From Oasisia sp. SBJ-2009 (lineage: Eukaryota; Annelida; Polychaeta; Sabellida; Siboglinidae), in assembly GCA_964017155.1 (NCBI GenBank), contig OZ024861.1, forward strand, positions 25,186,213 through 25,250,212: DNA of 64,000 nucleotides, in the 5' to 3' direction. Below, in pieces: positions 23,691 through 34,692 of the stretch. Within the stretch, counting starts at the first letter, position 1, and the number at the start of each line of letters is the position of its first letter. The notes below the pieces were generated by a model. The model was not told the DNA's origin, searched no databases, and saw only the letters and a program-made list of their open reading frames with translations. The translations under genes and the position numbers were made by a program.

Positions 23691-25792
23691 TAGTGCTGGT
23701 TCCATATTCGATATATCGAAGTATCGCGATACTTGCGAAAGTTCGATACCGATATTTAGTGGTATCGCGATACTTCGATATTTTGGTATCGAACGCCCAC
23801 TATTCGATACCTTCGATACCTTCGATACCTTCGATACCTTCGATACCTTCGATATTTCGATACTTGACATCGAATCCATTCTATGACGTCGACTCGATGC
23901 GAAACCGAAGGCGCAACATCGTTGTTGATGACGACGTTATTTATGGTACAGCACTTCGCAGCCTAAATTGACTTAGGCGTGGTTGTTTAAAAAAATAATA
24001 TAACATAAAATGTGAATTGTTTTCTAAAACTTTATTGTAGAATTAGTCTGTATAATAACTGTTTTCTGTGTGCGAACTTAGCCTAGGCCAGACTTCGGTT
24101 AGCCTCGTTACCCAAACCAAGGTTCGTACGTGACGCTCTCGTTTGGTGGCAGTACCATGCCATCTTTCTCCCTACTTTACTTACGGTTACGCGTACAAAA
24201 ATACATATCCTATAGTATTTTTATAGAGTGTTTATTGAATGTACTAGTATTCATGAAACTAGTTTAATAATAATATTATTAATATAAATAATTATTCGAG
24301 CGCAATGCGGAGGCTTTGTTTATCCGAGTTCCGTTTGGTGGCGCCACCAGTTGCCGTACACGACGCCCACAACCAAGGCAAACGAAAAATCGCAACGTTC
24401 GTCGCTAATTTGGCAGTTTTCCAACAAAGAGTGTCTGCTATGCTAGATGCGTCTCAAAGATAGCGGGGAAATACATCGAATTTGACGAAACATGTCACCA
24501 ATCAGGAAGCTATCAAAACGTGATGATCAACTTTCCTCATATGGCACGTCGACGTCGTCATGGACAACGACTTTGCCAGGCATTGACTCGAGAACGTGTT
24601 CTATCGAAATATTCGACAATGAGTTACAGTCTATTTACAGTTGAAGCGAATCGCCATCGGATTGCCGAATCTACTAAGTAACTGCGGCCACATCGCCAAG
24701 AAGTGACATGCACGACGTGACTGATTAACGATGACGATTCGCTTAATGCATCTGCTGTCACTGTGACACTGACACTGGCCAAACAAGTTCACCACTGGCA
24801 GAGGCAGAGCCAGAGGTAGAGGAAGAAACTGACCTGTTCTTGAAAACAGTTGCAAAAACATTATGGGGCTTCTTATGTGTACTTGATAACATGGTAATTT
24901 AGGTTTATATTAAAAAATATTGGTGTGAACTGTGAAGTACAATTGTAAATTTTATTAATATTTTTTCTATTATTAATTAGTGTTATTTTAGTGTACTCGT
25001 CTATACATTTTTGATGTTAAATCACAATTATCTTTACGATACAAATAATAAAAAAAAAAACTATAACAGTGAGTGTTCAGCTGTGCTGGCAGTGACACTA
25101 TTATAAGTGATAGGTGTTTTTGTATAATAATATATTATTTGTATGTTATGTTTCAGCTGTATTTGTTGAAAGTAACTTTACGAGACACATTGAATTGAAA
25201 TTAAGCTGCTATATTATAGTATATTTACAAACAGCTGGGGTGAAGTACTGTTAATAATTTAAAATAATTCAGTGCAATTGATTTGTCATTATATATTTTA
25301 TTGCAGTTATCTTTATTGTTTTAATACTATATTATAGTTCTCTTTTAGAGTTAAAACAGTAATCAATTATATTGAAACTTGTTTGTTTACTTACATAAAA
25401 TGAAAATTGCATATTAATCATTGTTTGCATGACTAAACTTATCACATATTTCCCTACAAGTGAAAAATGTGTGTGTTTCTGTGGCATTAGTCTAAGTGGA
25501 TAGTAGTGTGTTTCTTTGGAGATCTCTACTGTACTGAATTACACTTACAAGGTAAATTTCGAGTATCAAATAAAAATCTGGTATCGATTGATATCGAAGA
25601 ATTCTGGTATCGAACCAGCAATATACCGATCGGTATTGAAGAATTCTGGTATTGAACCAGCACTACTTCTGTTGCATACTGTGTTTCTACTGGGAACTGG
25701 GTTCTATGTGAAATTAGACTTACAACGTAAGTATCGAACAAAATTCAGGTATCGATCGGTATCGAACAAAACCTGGTATCGAACCAGCACTA
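23691..25792 (-). mobile_element. hAT-like element, copy B (reversed relative to copy A)
   Basis: About 2.1 kb with ends TAGTGCTGG and CCAGCACTA, flanked by a perfect 8-bp target duplication GAACCAAC (23683-23690 and 25793-25800). It is the reverse complement of 10426-12660 over its length, with moderate divergence. Short broken frames remain, for example MARRRRHGQRLCQALTRERV at about 24541, and no intact transposase. Its left end lies only about 140 bp from the candidate CpG-rich 5' exon. Confidence 0.87.
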
Positions 25793-25954
25793 GAACCAAC
25801 AATACTTGATATATTCGTTGTAATTTCTTGTTTGTCACTGAAGCTCCACTTCATATACAAGTAAACAAAAATAAGAAAAATATGCATTTGTTATCAAATC
25901 ATATTCAGATCCTTTCTTTCGGACTTTTCATATTCACAACTTGTAGAGATGCCA

Positions 25955-26212
25955 TTATCTCCAATTTCTTCCCTTCAGAAAAGATATAGATTGCTCGAGC
26001 AGATTTCGAAGGTGTTCCATTTTCATGCACCAGAGGGCATTGCTGGTTATTTCAGTCGCAACATCTCCGGGCAGACTGCCTTGCGTAACTCTGCATATCC
26101 GCTCAGCCAATGACATTGCTTGCTGACAAATTCCGGTGGATTGAAAGTCAACTGAATACCATTTAGCGGCGAGATCATGACAATGGTTGAATGGGTGATT
26201 ACCAAAGTCTGA
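25955..26212 (-). other. Unidentified open frame lacking a start codon
   Basis: On the minus strand 85 codons are open between two stops. It includes HPFNHCHDLAAKWYSVDF, QAMSLAERICRVTQ and MEHLRNLLEQSISFL. The composition looks protein-like, with amphipathic helices, but no family is recognised and no clean splice pair was found. It may be a transposon remnant or an exon of an unknown gene. An overlapping frame (26047-26262) is also open. Confidence 0.25.
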
Positions 26213-26416
26213 TTATATTCTGATTCCAGGAAGTTAAGGGCATCGTCTTCAATATGGAGCATGGGTCACACGTGTGGGAGGTGTGTGTGGTACCGGCCGG
26301 TACGGCACACTTATCAGTCTCATTCAGCTAACTTCTATACAATGCGTAGGTGTTCGGCCAGGGTTAGTGGATTATTATGGTCCCTTCATCTCTGACACTG
26401 TCATGAGTCACGAGGT

Positions 26417-26670
26417 CACAAATGAAATGATAATTTTACACAAATAAATTAATGGACCAAATGTAAATAACACGTGTCACTTGGTGAGCCCAGTGTCAGA
26501 CCCTAAATCTTGAACATGGGTTCGGGGACTGTGCTGCCATTTCAGACCTTGTGCAAGTTTGTTCACTCCACATTGCTCCAGTTCAGTCAAAGTGTGAACG
26601 AGAACCTAGCTGTAGACAGTGATGGATATTTACATGAGAATCAGCTTTGCATAATGGGCATTAATAATGG
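26417..26670 (+). mobile_element. SINE-containing repeat, inverted partner at 31143-31413
   Basis: Contains the SINE body (CACATTGCTCCAGTTCAGTC) plus a 5' flank including AATTAATGGACCAAATGTAA. The whole 250-bp stretch recurs in reverse at 31143-31413, so it was copied with its flank. Confidence 0.7.
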
Positions 26671-27250
26671 TCAGTGCATGACACTGACACAGAGGTCAGT
26701 GCACGACACCGACACTGAGGTCACTGCATGACACTGACACAGAAGTCAGTGCACGACACCGACACAGAAGTCAGTGCACGACACTGACACAGAGGTCAGT
26801 GCACGACACCAACACAGAAGTCAGTGCACGACACCGACACAGATGTCAGTGGACAACACTGACACAGAGGTCAGTGCACGACACCGACACAGAGCATGAC
26901 ATCGACACAGAGGTCAGTGCACGACACTGACACAGCGGACAGTGCACGACACTGTCACGGCAGACAGTGCACGACACTGACACAGAGGTCAGTGCACAAC
27001 ACTGACACAGCGGACAGTGCACGACACTGACACAGCGGACAGTGCACGACACTCACACAGAGGTCAGTGCACGACACTGACACAGCGGACAGTGCACAAC
27101 ACTGACACAGCGGACAGTGCACGACACTGACACAGAGGTCAGTGCACGACACTGACACGAGGTCAGTACACGACATTGACACGAGGTCAGTGCATGACAC
27201 CGACACAGAGGTCAGTGCACGACATCGACACAGTGCACGACACTGACTGA
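26671..27250. repeat. 25-bp minisatellite (GACACAGAGGTCAGTGCAC type)
   Basis: About 22 degenerate units of GACACNGAGGTCAGTGCAC followed by GACACT, with variants such as CAGCGGACAGTGCACG. Minus-strand Cys-rich frames across it are by-products of the repeat. It starts exactly where the SINE-like repeat ends. Confidence 0.9.
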
Positions 27251-27391
27251 GCATCTGAATGCTAAACGCTTCGTCTTGCAGAATCAGGATTCTCTTTCTT
27301 AGACACTAGCTGATGGTGCTACAGACATACAGACGCAGCACACAGTTTCCTTGTGCATTAACAAACTATGTTTCCTACAATGTTAATTTAA

Positions 27392-28525
27392 CCCATTTTA
27401 TCCGGAATACGATTCTAGTCGTAGTTACCCTTTTTATCCGGAATACGATTCTGGTCGTAGTTTGCACTTGGCACGGCTTCCCCGCACTCTGACGTTTTGG
27501 AATCCCATTGGCTGGTTAACACCGAATGACGTCAGTATATCGGGATCACTAGGAAACCCATATTTTTCAACCAATCAGTGCCGTTCTTTGGGTGTTTGCC
27601 GTACAAAGGCGGCACCCCTAAGCCAAAGTGAAATCAAAGATGGCGTCGAGTCGCAAAGATCGTTAAATGTTGACGTATTTCGAAGGATAACTCCATTAAT
27701 TTACTTCATACTGTTGATGACAAGAAGGCAGACAAGTGGATAGCCGATATAAGATGGACGGTTATGGTATTTGATGCGATACTTGTCCGTGAAGACATAC
27801 TTTGAAGCCATCGAAGTGGGGTCGACCGACAACGGCATCCATTTTCGCCCACCGCGCACCACGCCGGTTTTTTGGGCGCCAAACAAAGTTAAGATTATTT
27901 CCAACGACGGTAACTAATTCATCAATAAAGTGACGTTGAAATGTTGACCAACGTTTTTACTTTAGAGTACTTCTTTATTAGTTATAAGAAATAAGCTACA
28001 AAATTATACATTGTTGACAGAAAATAGTTCACAAATTTGCATAATTCCGCTCAGCGGCGCCACACGTTGGCGATTCAATCGACTGACATGGGGGTATTAC
28101 AAACATTTTTAGATTATGAGATTATTATCCAAGATATGTGGACAAGTTGTATACCTTTGTTTTCAGCAGAGAGTAATGCATAAAATAAACTCAACTTGCT
28201 CATTGACATGTTGTCTTCTTCTTGGCGAAAATGTCAGGTGAAAAGTAATGTGACAAACCTCAACATAGGTTTGAATTTATTGGGCATGTTTTGTCATATG
28301 CCACATAAAATATATATGATAAAACTATGAGTTTATCAATGCGACTTGATAGTTTATTTTATCTACTTTCTAAAGGTATATCACATTTAAAAATTGATTG
28401 AGAAATAATAAAGTGATGTCCATTTTAAATGAAGGCCTGTCATTTGTTAATGCTGACAGATTGATTTGAGGAAATGATCAGGAACTGGCTGGAACTCGTC
28501 TGCACTAGCTTCAGGATAAAATGGG
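27392..28525. mobile_element. TTAA-flanked element, piggyBac-type ends
   Basis: 1134 bp with ends CCCATTTTATCC and GGATAAAATGGG, flanked by TTAA at 27388-27391 and 28526-28529, the target site of piggyBac elements. Next to the left end is a subterminal direct repeat (TATCCGGAATACGATTCT, twice). The interior has broken frames, for example 27462-27743, and a perfect CRE-like TGACGTCA at 27529. No transposase domain was recognised. Confidence 0.75.
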
Positions 28526-28702
28526 TTAACACTCTTTTGGTAATCAAAGTTACATGAAAGTGAATAACAGTACTTCAGTCATACAAAATACGCTATGCTG
28601 TACTAGCAAATGACTTACATGTGTATGAGGTTCAGTACAAGCCCTAAAACCACTGGAAGAGAAAACAGTAGATTTTTTTCAGCATACTTTTGTGATACTT
28701 AC

Positions 28703-28834
28703 GGGGGGAGATGGGGTGGGTCTCCAGGGATTGGTGGGGGTCGGGGGGCACATGCTGGATGACCTTGACCGCAGACAGGGGTGGGTCGCAGTAACGGGGG
28801 AGGCGAGCATCCCTTTAGTATCACAGTCCATTGT
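28703..28834 (-). CDS. Candidate exon with two plausible reading frames
   Basis: On the minus strand an acceptor (GTTGTTTCAG) and a strong donor (CCCCCC|GTAAGT) bound 132 nt. In phase 0 all 44 codons are open: TMDCDTKGMLASPV, then a Ser/Pro-rich part ending RPTPSPP. That would join in frame with IPRSMSPQ of the 18.9-kb MLYCD exon. A second frame, open after a stop near the 5' edge, reads LPRYCDPPLSAVKVIQHV and ETHPISP, with strong C/G preference at third positions, so it looks at least as coding. I do not recognise either product. The exon may belong to MLYCD as a 5' exon, or to a separate gene with the exons at 34.0 and 45.6 kb. Confidence 0.45.
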
Positions 28835-29319
28835 CTGAAACAACAAACCCATGGTCAGCAATGACAAATAGTCTATAGTGATCTCTTCTTTAACTATCAT
28901 TGGTTTTTTTTGTTTATTAATTAATTTATGTTTTAACAAATTCGTTGACTCATATTTATGTATAGTTGAATGTAGTTAAGTACCTTTTCAGTTTTTATTT
29001 GGTGCATCACACATTTCTAATGATATATACACTTGTTGTCATCCAGAAATACAAGTTTAATAAAATTAAATATATACTTCAGCCCTTTGTCATTGGACAA
29101 GAAATTGCGAATTTCAATGACAAGAGAGAGAGGTGCAGGAAAACATTCCTGCTGCAAGCTACCATAATTTATAATGCCGAGTAAATTTCCTCTACTTAAA
29201 ATCAATCAAGTTCTATAATACCACTACTGGTTGGTTGTCAGGTCATATTTATGAGTCTTAACTAGTGACAGTCCAGCAGATATGTCTTATTTATGAAAAT
29301 GCTGTTGCACTTTTGTTAT

Positions 29320-29530
29320 CTGCCGAATAAAGATGTTCCCCTTCCAGAAACTAATATCTGTGATTTTATTTAATCAAAAATAATAAATTAAATAAAGATG
29401 TTCCATTTCCAGGTACCAATATCTGTGATTTTTTTTCCATAATGACATGTCATAATAGGCTTACAAAATGACATATGTCATAATAAGTCTACATTTGACA
29501 TAATGTCATAATAGGTTTACAAATGATATG
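29320..29530. repeat. Short duplications (AATAAAGATGTTCC and ATGACATATGTCATAATA units)
   Basis: A segment containing AATAAAGATGTTCC and ATATCTGTGATTTT occurs twice within 100 bp. It is followed by three degenerate copies of a CATAATAGGTTTACAAATGA unit. Confidence 0.55.
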
Positions 29531-29654
29531 TCCTACGAACAGTAACGATACTGCAAATAACGAACTCATTGTCAGGTCTCTGTGACATTCCATGAGTAAC
29601 GAGTCTAGTACACTACTAATTCTATGTACATTTTACTGTAATGTGTGTACGCGC

Positions 29655-29720
29655 CTATGAACGGGCTGGTCCCGGAGATATGGCGCTTTATAAATGCTTG
29701 TAATAATAATAATAATACTA
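29655..29720 (+). mobile_element. SINE/LINE 3' tail fragment with (TAA)n
   Basis: ATATGGCGCTTTATAAATG followed by TAATAATAATAATA, a typical retroelement 3' end. Nothing of the body is kept. Confidence 0.55.
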
Positions 29721-30014
29721 ATCACTACTAGTACTATGGTCCTTGATTAATATTGGGCTTATTTCCATTGTGCAGGACCCATCCTTAGCTGTGAATATGC
29801 CTGTGATGGTTAACAACATTCCTATACTACAGGCGTAAAGATTTTTATCATTCAATTTTTATTTTACATAAGCTTATCTATATTTAAGCATCGGCTAAAC
29901 ATGACTGACCCGACTAACAACTAAAATAGAATCAGACCAATTTCATGGGAGGCACAAAAGGCTTCATTGTCATATGCAAATCTGATCATATTAGTATACA
30001 AAATAAAACTGTTA

Positions 30015-30335
30015 TCAGTTTATTCTGAACGTCCCGAGGCCAATATGGTCATTTTTATCGTATTGATATTGCATGCAACATATGTCAAAATACAATGGAG
30101 CCCAACACAGATAAGGAACTGATGTGTCCAGGGTTTTGCGGTTTACTGGTCTAGGTCCGTTATAGCTACTTCCTGTTGTAGCTACTCGTTCGTTTGCAAA
30201 CTTGGAATTCCATCCTTCAACATGGTTGTTTGTTAATTTGTCAGATTCTGTGTAGACATTCCACATGTCCATGGAGATCTTTGCAGCATTACCAAGCCAT
30301 GTCTCCACAAAGTACACTGTACTCGTTAAAAATTG
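30015..30335 (-). pseudogene. MULE-type transposase fragment
   Basis: On the minus strand the frame reads VYFVETWLGN, MDMWNVYTESDKLTNNHVEG and WNSKFANERV. The pattern W...MWNVY...TNNHVEGWNS is the conserved C-terminal part of Mutator-like (MULE/FLYWCH-associated) transposases. About 55 codons match; an in-frame stop lies just upstream and the frame drifts into unrelated sequence afterwards. It is a dead fragment, inside a region bounded by inverted CGTTATAGCTACTT motifs (30161 and 30537-30583). Confidence 0.6.
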
Positions 30336-30600
30336 TCATGTGACTTTGTGGATATTCCTCAGTGGGACACACTTACATCAAAGCTGTCCACCCCTCATGG
30401 ACATCAGCTGGATGGAGATGAAATAGTTAATGCTTCCTTATTTTGTTATAATGTAAAATGTAGAAATAGAAAAGTAGCTATAACGGGACTAGTTCAACTG
30501 TCAAACTTAATTAGTAGCTATAACGGGACTAAAAAGTAGCTATTATAGAAAGTAGCTATAACGGGAAGTAGCTATAACGGGAAGACACCGGTTTACCAGT
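30140..30600. repeat. Inverted and tandem TAGCTATAACGGG motifs
   Basis: The left side reads GGTCCGTTATAGCTACTTCC. The right side has five copies of GTAGCTATAACGGG or close variants and then ACCGGTTTACCAGT, which mirrors TTTACTGGTCTAGG on the left. It may be a small inverted-repeat element around the MULE fragment. Confidence 0.5.
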
Positions 30601-31142
30601 CACAATCAAACAACGTTAACTAATCCCCATAATGCTTTGCTGTAGACACCAATGTTGACAAGGGATACGTAATGTACGTTACATTAATACTGTTGCGTAA
30701 CATAAATTTGTCACTTTTGTCATTTTTTTCGCATTTGTTTTTGCCATAAAGAAACACTTTCGTGGCCAGGATATCAACAAAATATATACTCAAAAGTGGC
30801 TAAGTAGCATCACGAGGTCATGTGACGGATATGTCAATAATTGGTGTGAAACAATCACGGGAACACATCTGAGTCACTTTTTAGGGTAAAACAGCAGCAA
30901 ATATTTTAATAAAACAATGATCTGAGTTTCACTAAGTGAGATTAATAAGATATTGTTGCACTGATTTTTAATTAAAGTAGTCGGTAGACATGGCATTAAT
31001 GTAGTTTCTCAATAGTCTATAATCTATACTAAGTAAGGTAAATTCTTCTAGCGCAGTTTCCAGTCCTCAGGACTGATCAAAGAGCTTTATCTTTCATTCC
31101 CTGGCGCATCTGTTCAATCAAACACCATCTCTGGGAAACATT

Positions 31143-31413
31143 CAACCACACTGCAATAATTATTAATGCCCATTATGCAAAGCTGATACTCATGTAAATT
31201 TTCATCACTGTGTACAGCTAGATTCTCGTTCACACATTGACTGAACTGGAGCAATGTGGAGTGAACAAACTTGCACAAGGTCTGAAATGGCAGCACAGCA
31301 CCGGAACCCATGTTCAAGATTTAGGGTCTGACACTGGGCTCCCCAAGCGACACGTGTTATTTACATTTGGTCCATTAATTTATTTACGTAATATTATCAT
31401 TTCATTTCTATAC
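31143..31413 (-). mobile_element. SINE-containing repeat (inverted partner of 26417)
   Basis: Reverse-complement copy of 26417-26670, including CTGGAGCAATGTGGAGTGAA and the flank TTACATTTGGTCCATTAATT. Confidence 0.7.
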
Positions 31414-32689
31414 ATATTACAAAGTTTACAAATGAAGAAATAAAATGTATACACAGATTACACACATGCACACAAGCTCAGTAGTCAATGTGCTACTATA
31501 AAAACCAACAACTAGATATACACAAAACCACAACACAACTCTATTTGGCTTCTATAGATCTGGCTGTAAGAAATGGGTCAGACTACGACACCCTACCTTG
31601 TTTTTTTATAACTCCACGTGCAAATATATACATAAAGGTTGGTTTCAAATCCACGGTCACATGTGTTGTGTAAGATCTCATCGCTGCTAAACTTTACATC
31701 TTCTCGCTTACCCAGAAAGTGAACATTGGCTGCGTAAAAACAGCATTCTGACTTCTGAGAAACCAGCAGCGATTCTGAGGAAAGCAACGGGGAGTGAATG
31801 CGATAAGATTCTTCTTCACTGCATACAGCAACGGGTACGGACCTATCTTTTTTATCTTGCGGCTTGCTAACTACCCTCCTTGTGCCTCTTATTCAGTCAG
31901 CCGTCAAAAACATGACCAAGTGCAGCTGGTTTTCTAGGAACCGTGCAGTGGTTTCTAAGAAACCTGCTCACTGCTGGGTGAAAGGGCCCAGAGGTGGTAA
32001 AACATGTAAACAAACAGGCATGGTTTATGTTCTTTCTGCCAATCACCATATGGGGATTGGGGACTATATCTTCCTTGTGTCAAGTCACCGACTTCTATGA
32101 CATCGTTATCTGATTGTCCCTGTCGAAGGTTAGGAAGGACAAGGTATTCAAAACAGTCAATGAAATATGGTGTGGTCACATGTGACTACCCACACGTGTC
32201 AGACGTCAAAACTACCCCTGGCTGATCATCTCCATAAATCTGGGGAGTGTCTGCTGTGAACTACACAATTTTAGCAAATGACTTCGCCGCCACAACAGCA
32301 CCAACACAAATACCCACCCCAACTTGAAGATGGATACACGACTAGTGGGAATCCCAACATAATGACCCTTAAACATTTGACTTTACTAGTCCCACTGCCT
32401 AGTAAATAAATGCCAACGTTTTTCCCTGACTAGTGTGTGAAGTGTACTCCATCCCAATTGCCACGGAAACCACCAAACTTCAAACGTAATAGTGGATAGG
32501 GACATGTGTCTCTGTATCGAGCACTATAATAAACCGTGTTTACAAATTGAACGTTTTCTTCTTTGTGCTTATGTGCGTATTAAGTACAGATAAGACTATG
32601 CTAAGTAGTTGTATTAGATATGTCTAACACTATTACACTAATACTACTGAGACTACTTTGTAATCATTCAGCTCTGCCATAATTAATGT

Positions 32690-32830
32690 GCAAAGAGTAC
32701 TCGTAAACAAACGTCTACAGCCAGTGACTCGTTCATACCACTCAGTGAACTGGAGCAATCTACACATAACAAACCTGTCCAAAATCCAGGTTCCTTCAGT
32801 GTGAATCCAGCAACAAAGTCATTACTGTCA
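32690..32830 (-). mobile_element. SINE fragment
   Basis: Reverse body of the 6053 family (CTCAGTGAACTGGAGCAAT), diverged and truncated. Confidence 0.5.
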
Positions 32831-32897
32831 GTAAAACAACTTAATATAGCTATAACAAAGTCTCAGCTGTAAACAGCTGTAGCACTCAGGTCTCTAT

Positions 32898-33187
32898 CAT
32901 AGCTTTATGCAGAGACCCGTCCACCCATCATTTGGACGGATAAAAACCGTTGTGTACGGGTAGAAATATGGGTGGATGGGTAAAAAAATTAAGGAGCAAA
33001 AAGGTGCTCCAAAACTATAGATATTGTCAGTTATGCCTTAGAAGTGAGTGTAAATGGTGTCACATGTGTGTTTGTAGTCCATTTCAGGTCACTTTTAAAA
33101 GTGTTTAATCTGGCTTAACAGTTAGCGTCTATGTGTCTACCAAAACATGTGTGACTGGCAATAATTTGGTCCTGCATAAAGTCCTGC
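32898..33187 (+). mobile_element. CTTTATGCAG-ended MITE, copy 4
   Basis: A complete copy of about 290 bp from CATAGCTTTATGCAGAGACC to GGTCCTGCATAAAGTCCTG, the clearest example of its short inverted ends. Confidence 0.8.
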
Positions 33188-33549
33188 CCAACAAACATGT
33201 GTGTTTGAACCCGTACACAGAAGAAACTCTAGACGCAACTGTCCAGAAACACAATGTCACAACAATCTGTCTACACAAAAGTATGACACAAAAGTCCAAA
33301 CACAAGTGTCTAGATCAAAGCAATCGCGGCATTGTGAAGGCCTTGACAGAGTAGACCGTAATCTATCACTGAAAAGACTGACATTACTGCACTAGTGAAC
33401 CAGGGTAAACTGAAGTTAGCATGAGCACTGTGATTGGCTCTCCAGGTCCTAGCAGTATGACAAGGTCAGTGGACCACCCATAACAACCCACACGTGTTAG
33501 TCATCCTATTTACAACATAAAACACATTTTAAATGTAAATAACACAGTA

Positions 33550-33896
33550 CCAGCAAACAACAGCCCATGATTTCACATGTTCTGTAAGTGAATTCACAAG
33601 TTCAACTGGCTCAATTCACGTGTTTCCGTACATTAATTCACCGTATTCTGTGAACAAATTTGGTGTGTTGACACGTGTTTACCGTGAAATCATGAGTTTT
33701 TCACCTGATGACACGTACCAGTGAAATCGTACCAGTTCTGACTCAGTATGACAAACTCATTCAAAACTCAGAGACAACAGGCAGAACACATGTATTCACG
33801 TGAATACAAATGAAAACACGTACTGGTGGAGCAGTACCAATTATGAACCAGTATGACATGTGCCAACTGGTTCAGAAATGGTTCCTTGTTTGGTGG
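33550..33896 (+). mobile_element. CCAGCAAACA-ended MITE, copy 3
   Basis: About 347 bp, same family and orientation as 2021. The right end carries one mismatch (TTGTTTGGTGG). It ends about 110 bp from the 34.0-kb exon, in its downstream intron. Confidence 0.8.
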
Positions 33897-34005
33897 GTAG
33901 GACCATCGAGAAGGACCCTCCCTGCATGGGTCCACCATGAGTAACTAACAAGCAAGCATGCTTAAACACCTACACCCTACATCTGACCCAAAGGGGGTTG
34001 TTTAC

Positions 34006-34185
34006 CTGCAAAGGGGCCATTTCCAAAGGCGACAATCCCGTGACACTGACACAGCCCGACGCGTCATAATCTGTCACCTCCTGTTTGACCAGAGGCAGAC
34101 ACCAGTTTGTCATCACCGCTGAAGCGTCATCAGAAGCCCAAAAGTCAATCTCTTCCTTGATCCCAGGTATATCCCACACGGACAT
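34006..34185 (-). CDS. Candidate first coding exon, VKQE/VTDYD motif (copy 1)
   Basis: On the minus strand an ATG with an in-frame TAG 39 bases upstream opens 60 codons ending in TTTGCAG|GTAAAC, a good phase-0 donor. The peptide starts MSVWDIPGIKEEIDFW, is acidic, and contains LPLVKQEVTDYDASG. VKQE fits the SUMO-attachment consensus (hydrophobic-K-x-E) common in transcription regulators. It is clearly related to the exon at 45635-45874. No DNA-binding domain is visible in the window, so I give no name. A G-rich minisatellite starts about 500 bp upstream. It could be an alternative first exon of the next gene downstream. Confidence 0.55.
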
Positions 34186-34692
34186 CGCAAGCGTGCCGAT
34201 CCTAACCCTCTGTCGCCAGCCCTACACTGACAGTGGTTAGGTCAACACACTGTAACCCCTGTATGCCTTCTTTACCCTGGTGTATTGTGTGTCCAAGGCC
34301 GCCCACAAGCACCCCACTGGCTGAGGGACACAGCAGTACAGTGCACTGGGCCTGTACTCAACCTGACCTGACACTGACAATATCAGGCATCACCAGGGGC
34401 AGTTGCATAACAATGTGCACTTGAGGCTAAGCCTGCGATTTAGTGAAGTAGATGGACTGACAACAAGGCTATGCAACATAAAAAAATTAATGCATTTTAC
34501 CGGTAGTGCAGTTCTTGCCAGTTATTATTTATTTATTATCACGATAAGCCATTTTTTACTGTTATTTATTTATTTGTTACAAGTGCAGTTTGACGATTAA
34601 TTTGCATAATTAATACCTCACATTAGTGCAGATTGGCGGAACTATATTTCCAACCGAAACGCTTTCCTGTCACCTCCAGCCAGGTGCTAAAT

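Noticed and set aside
26846..27254. Cys-rich frames on the minus strand
   Set aside because: Produced by the 25-bp tandem repeat.
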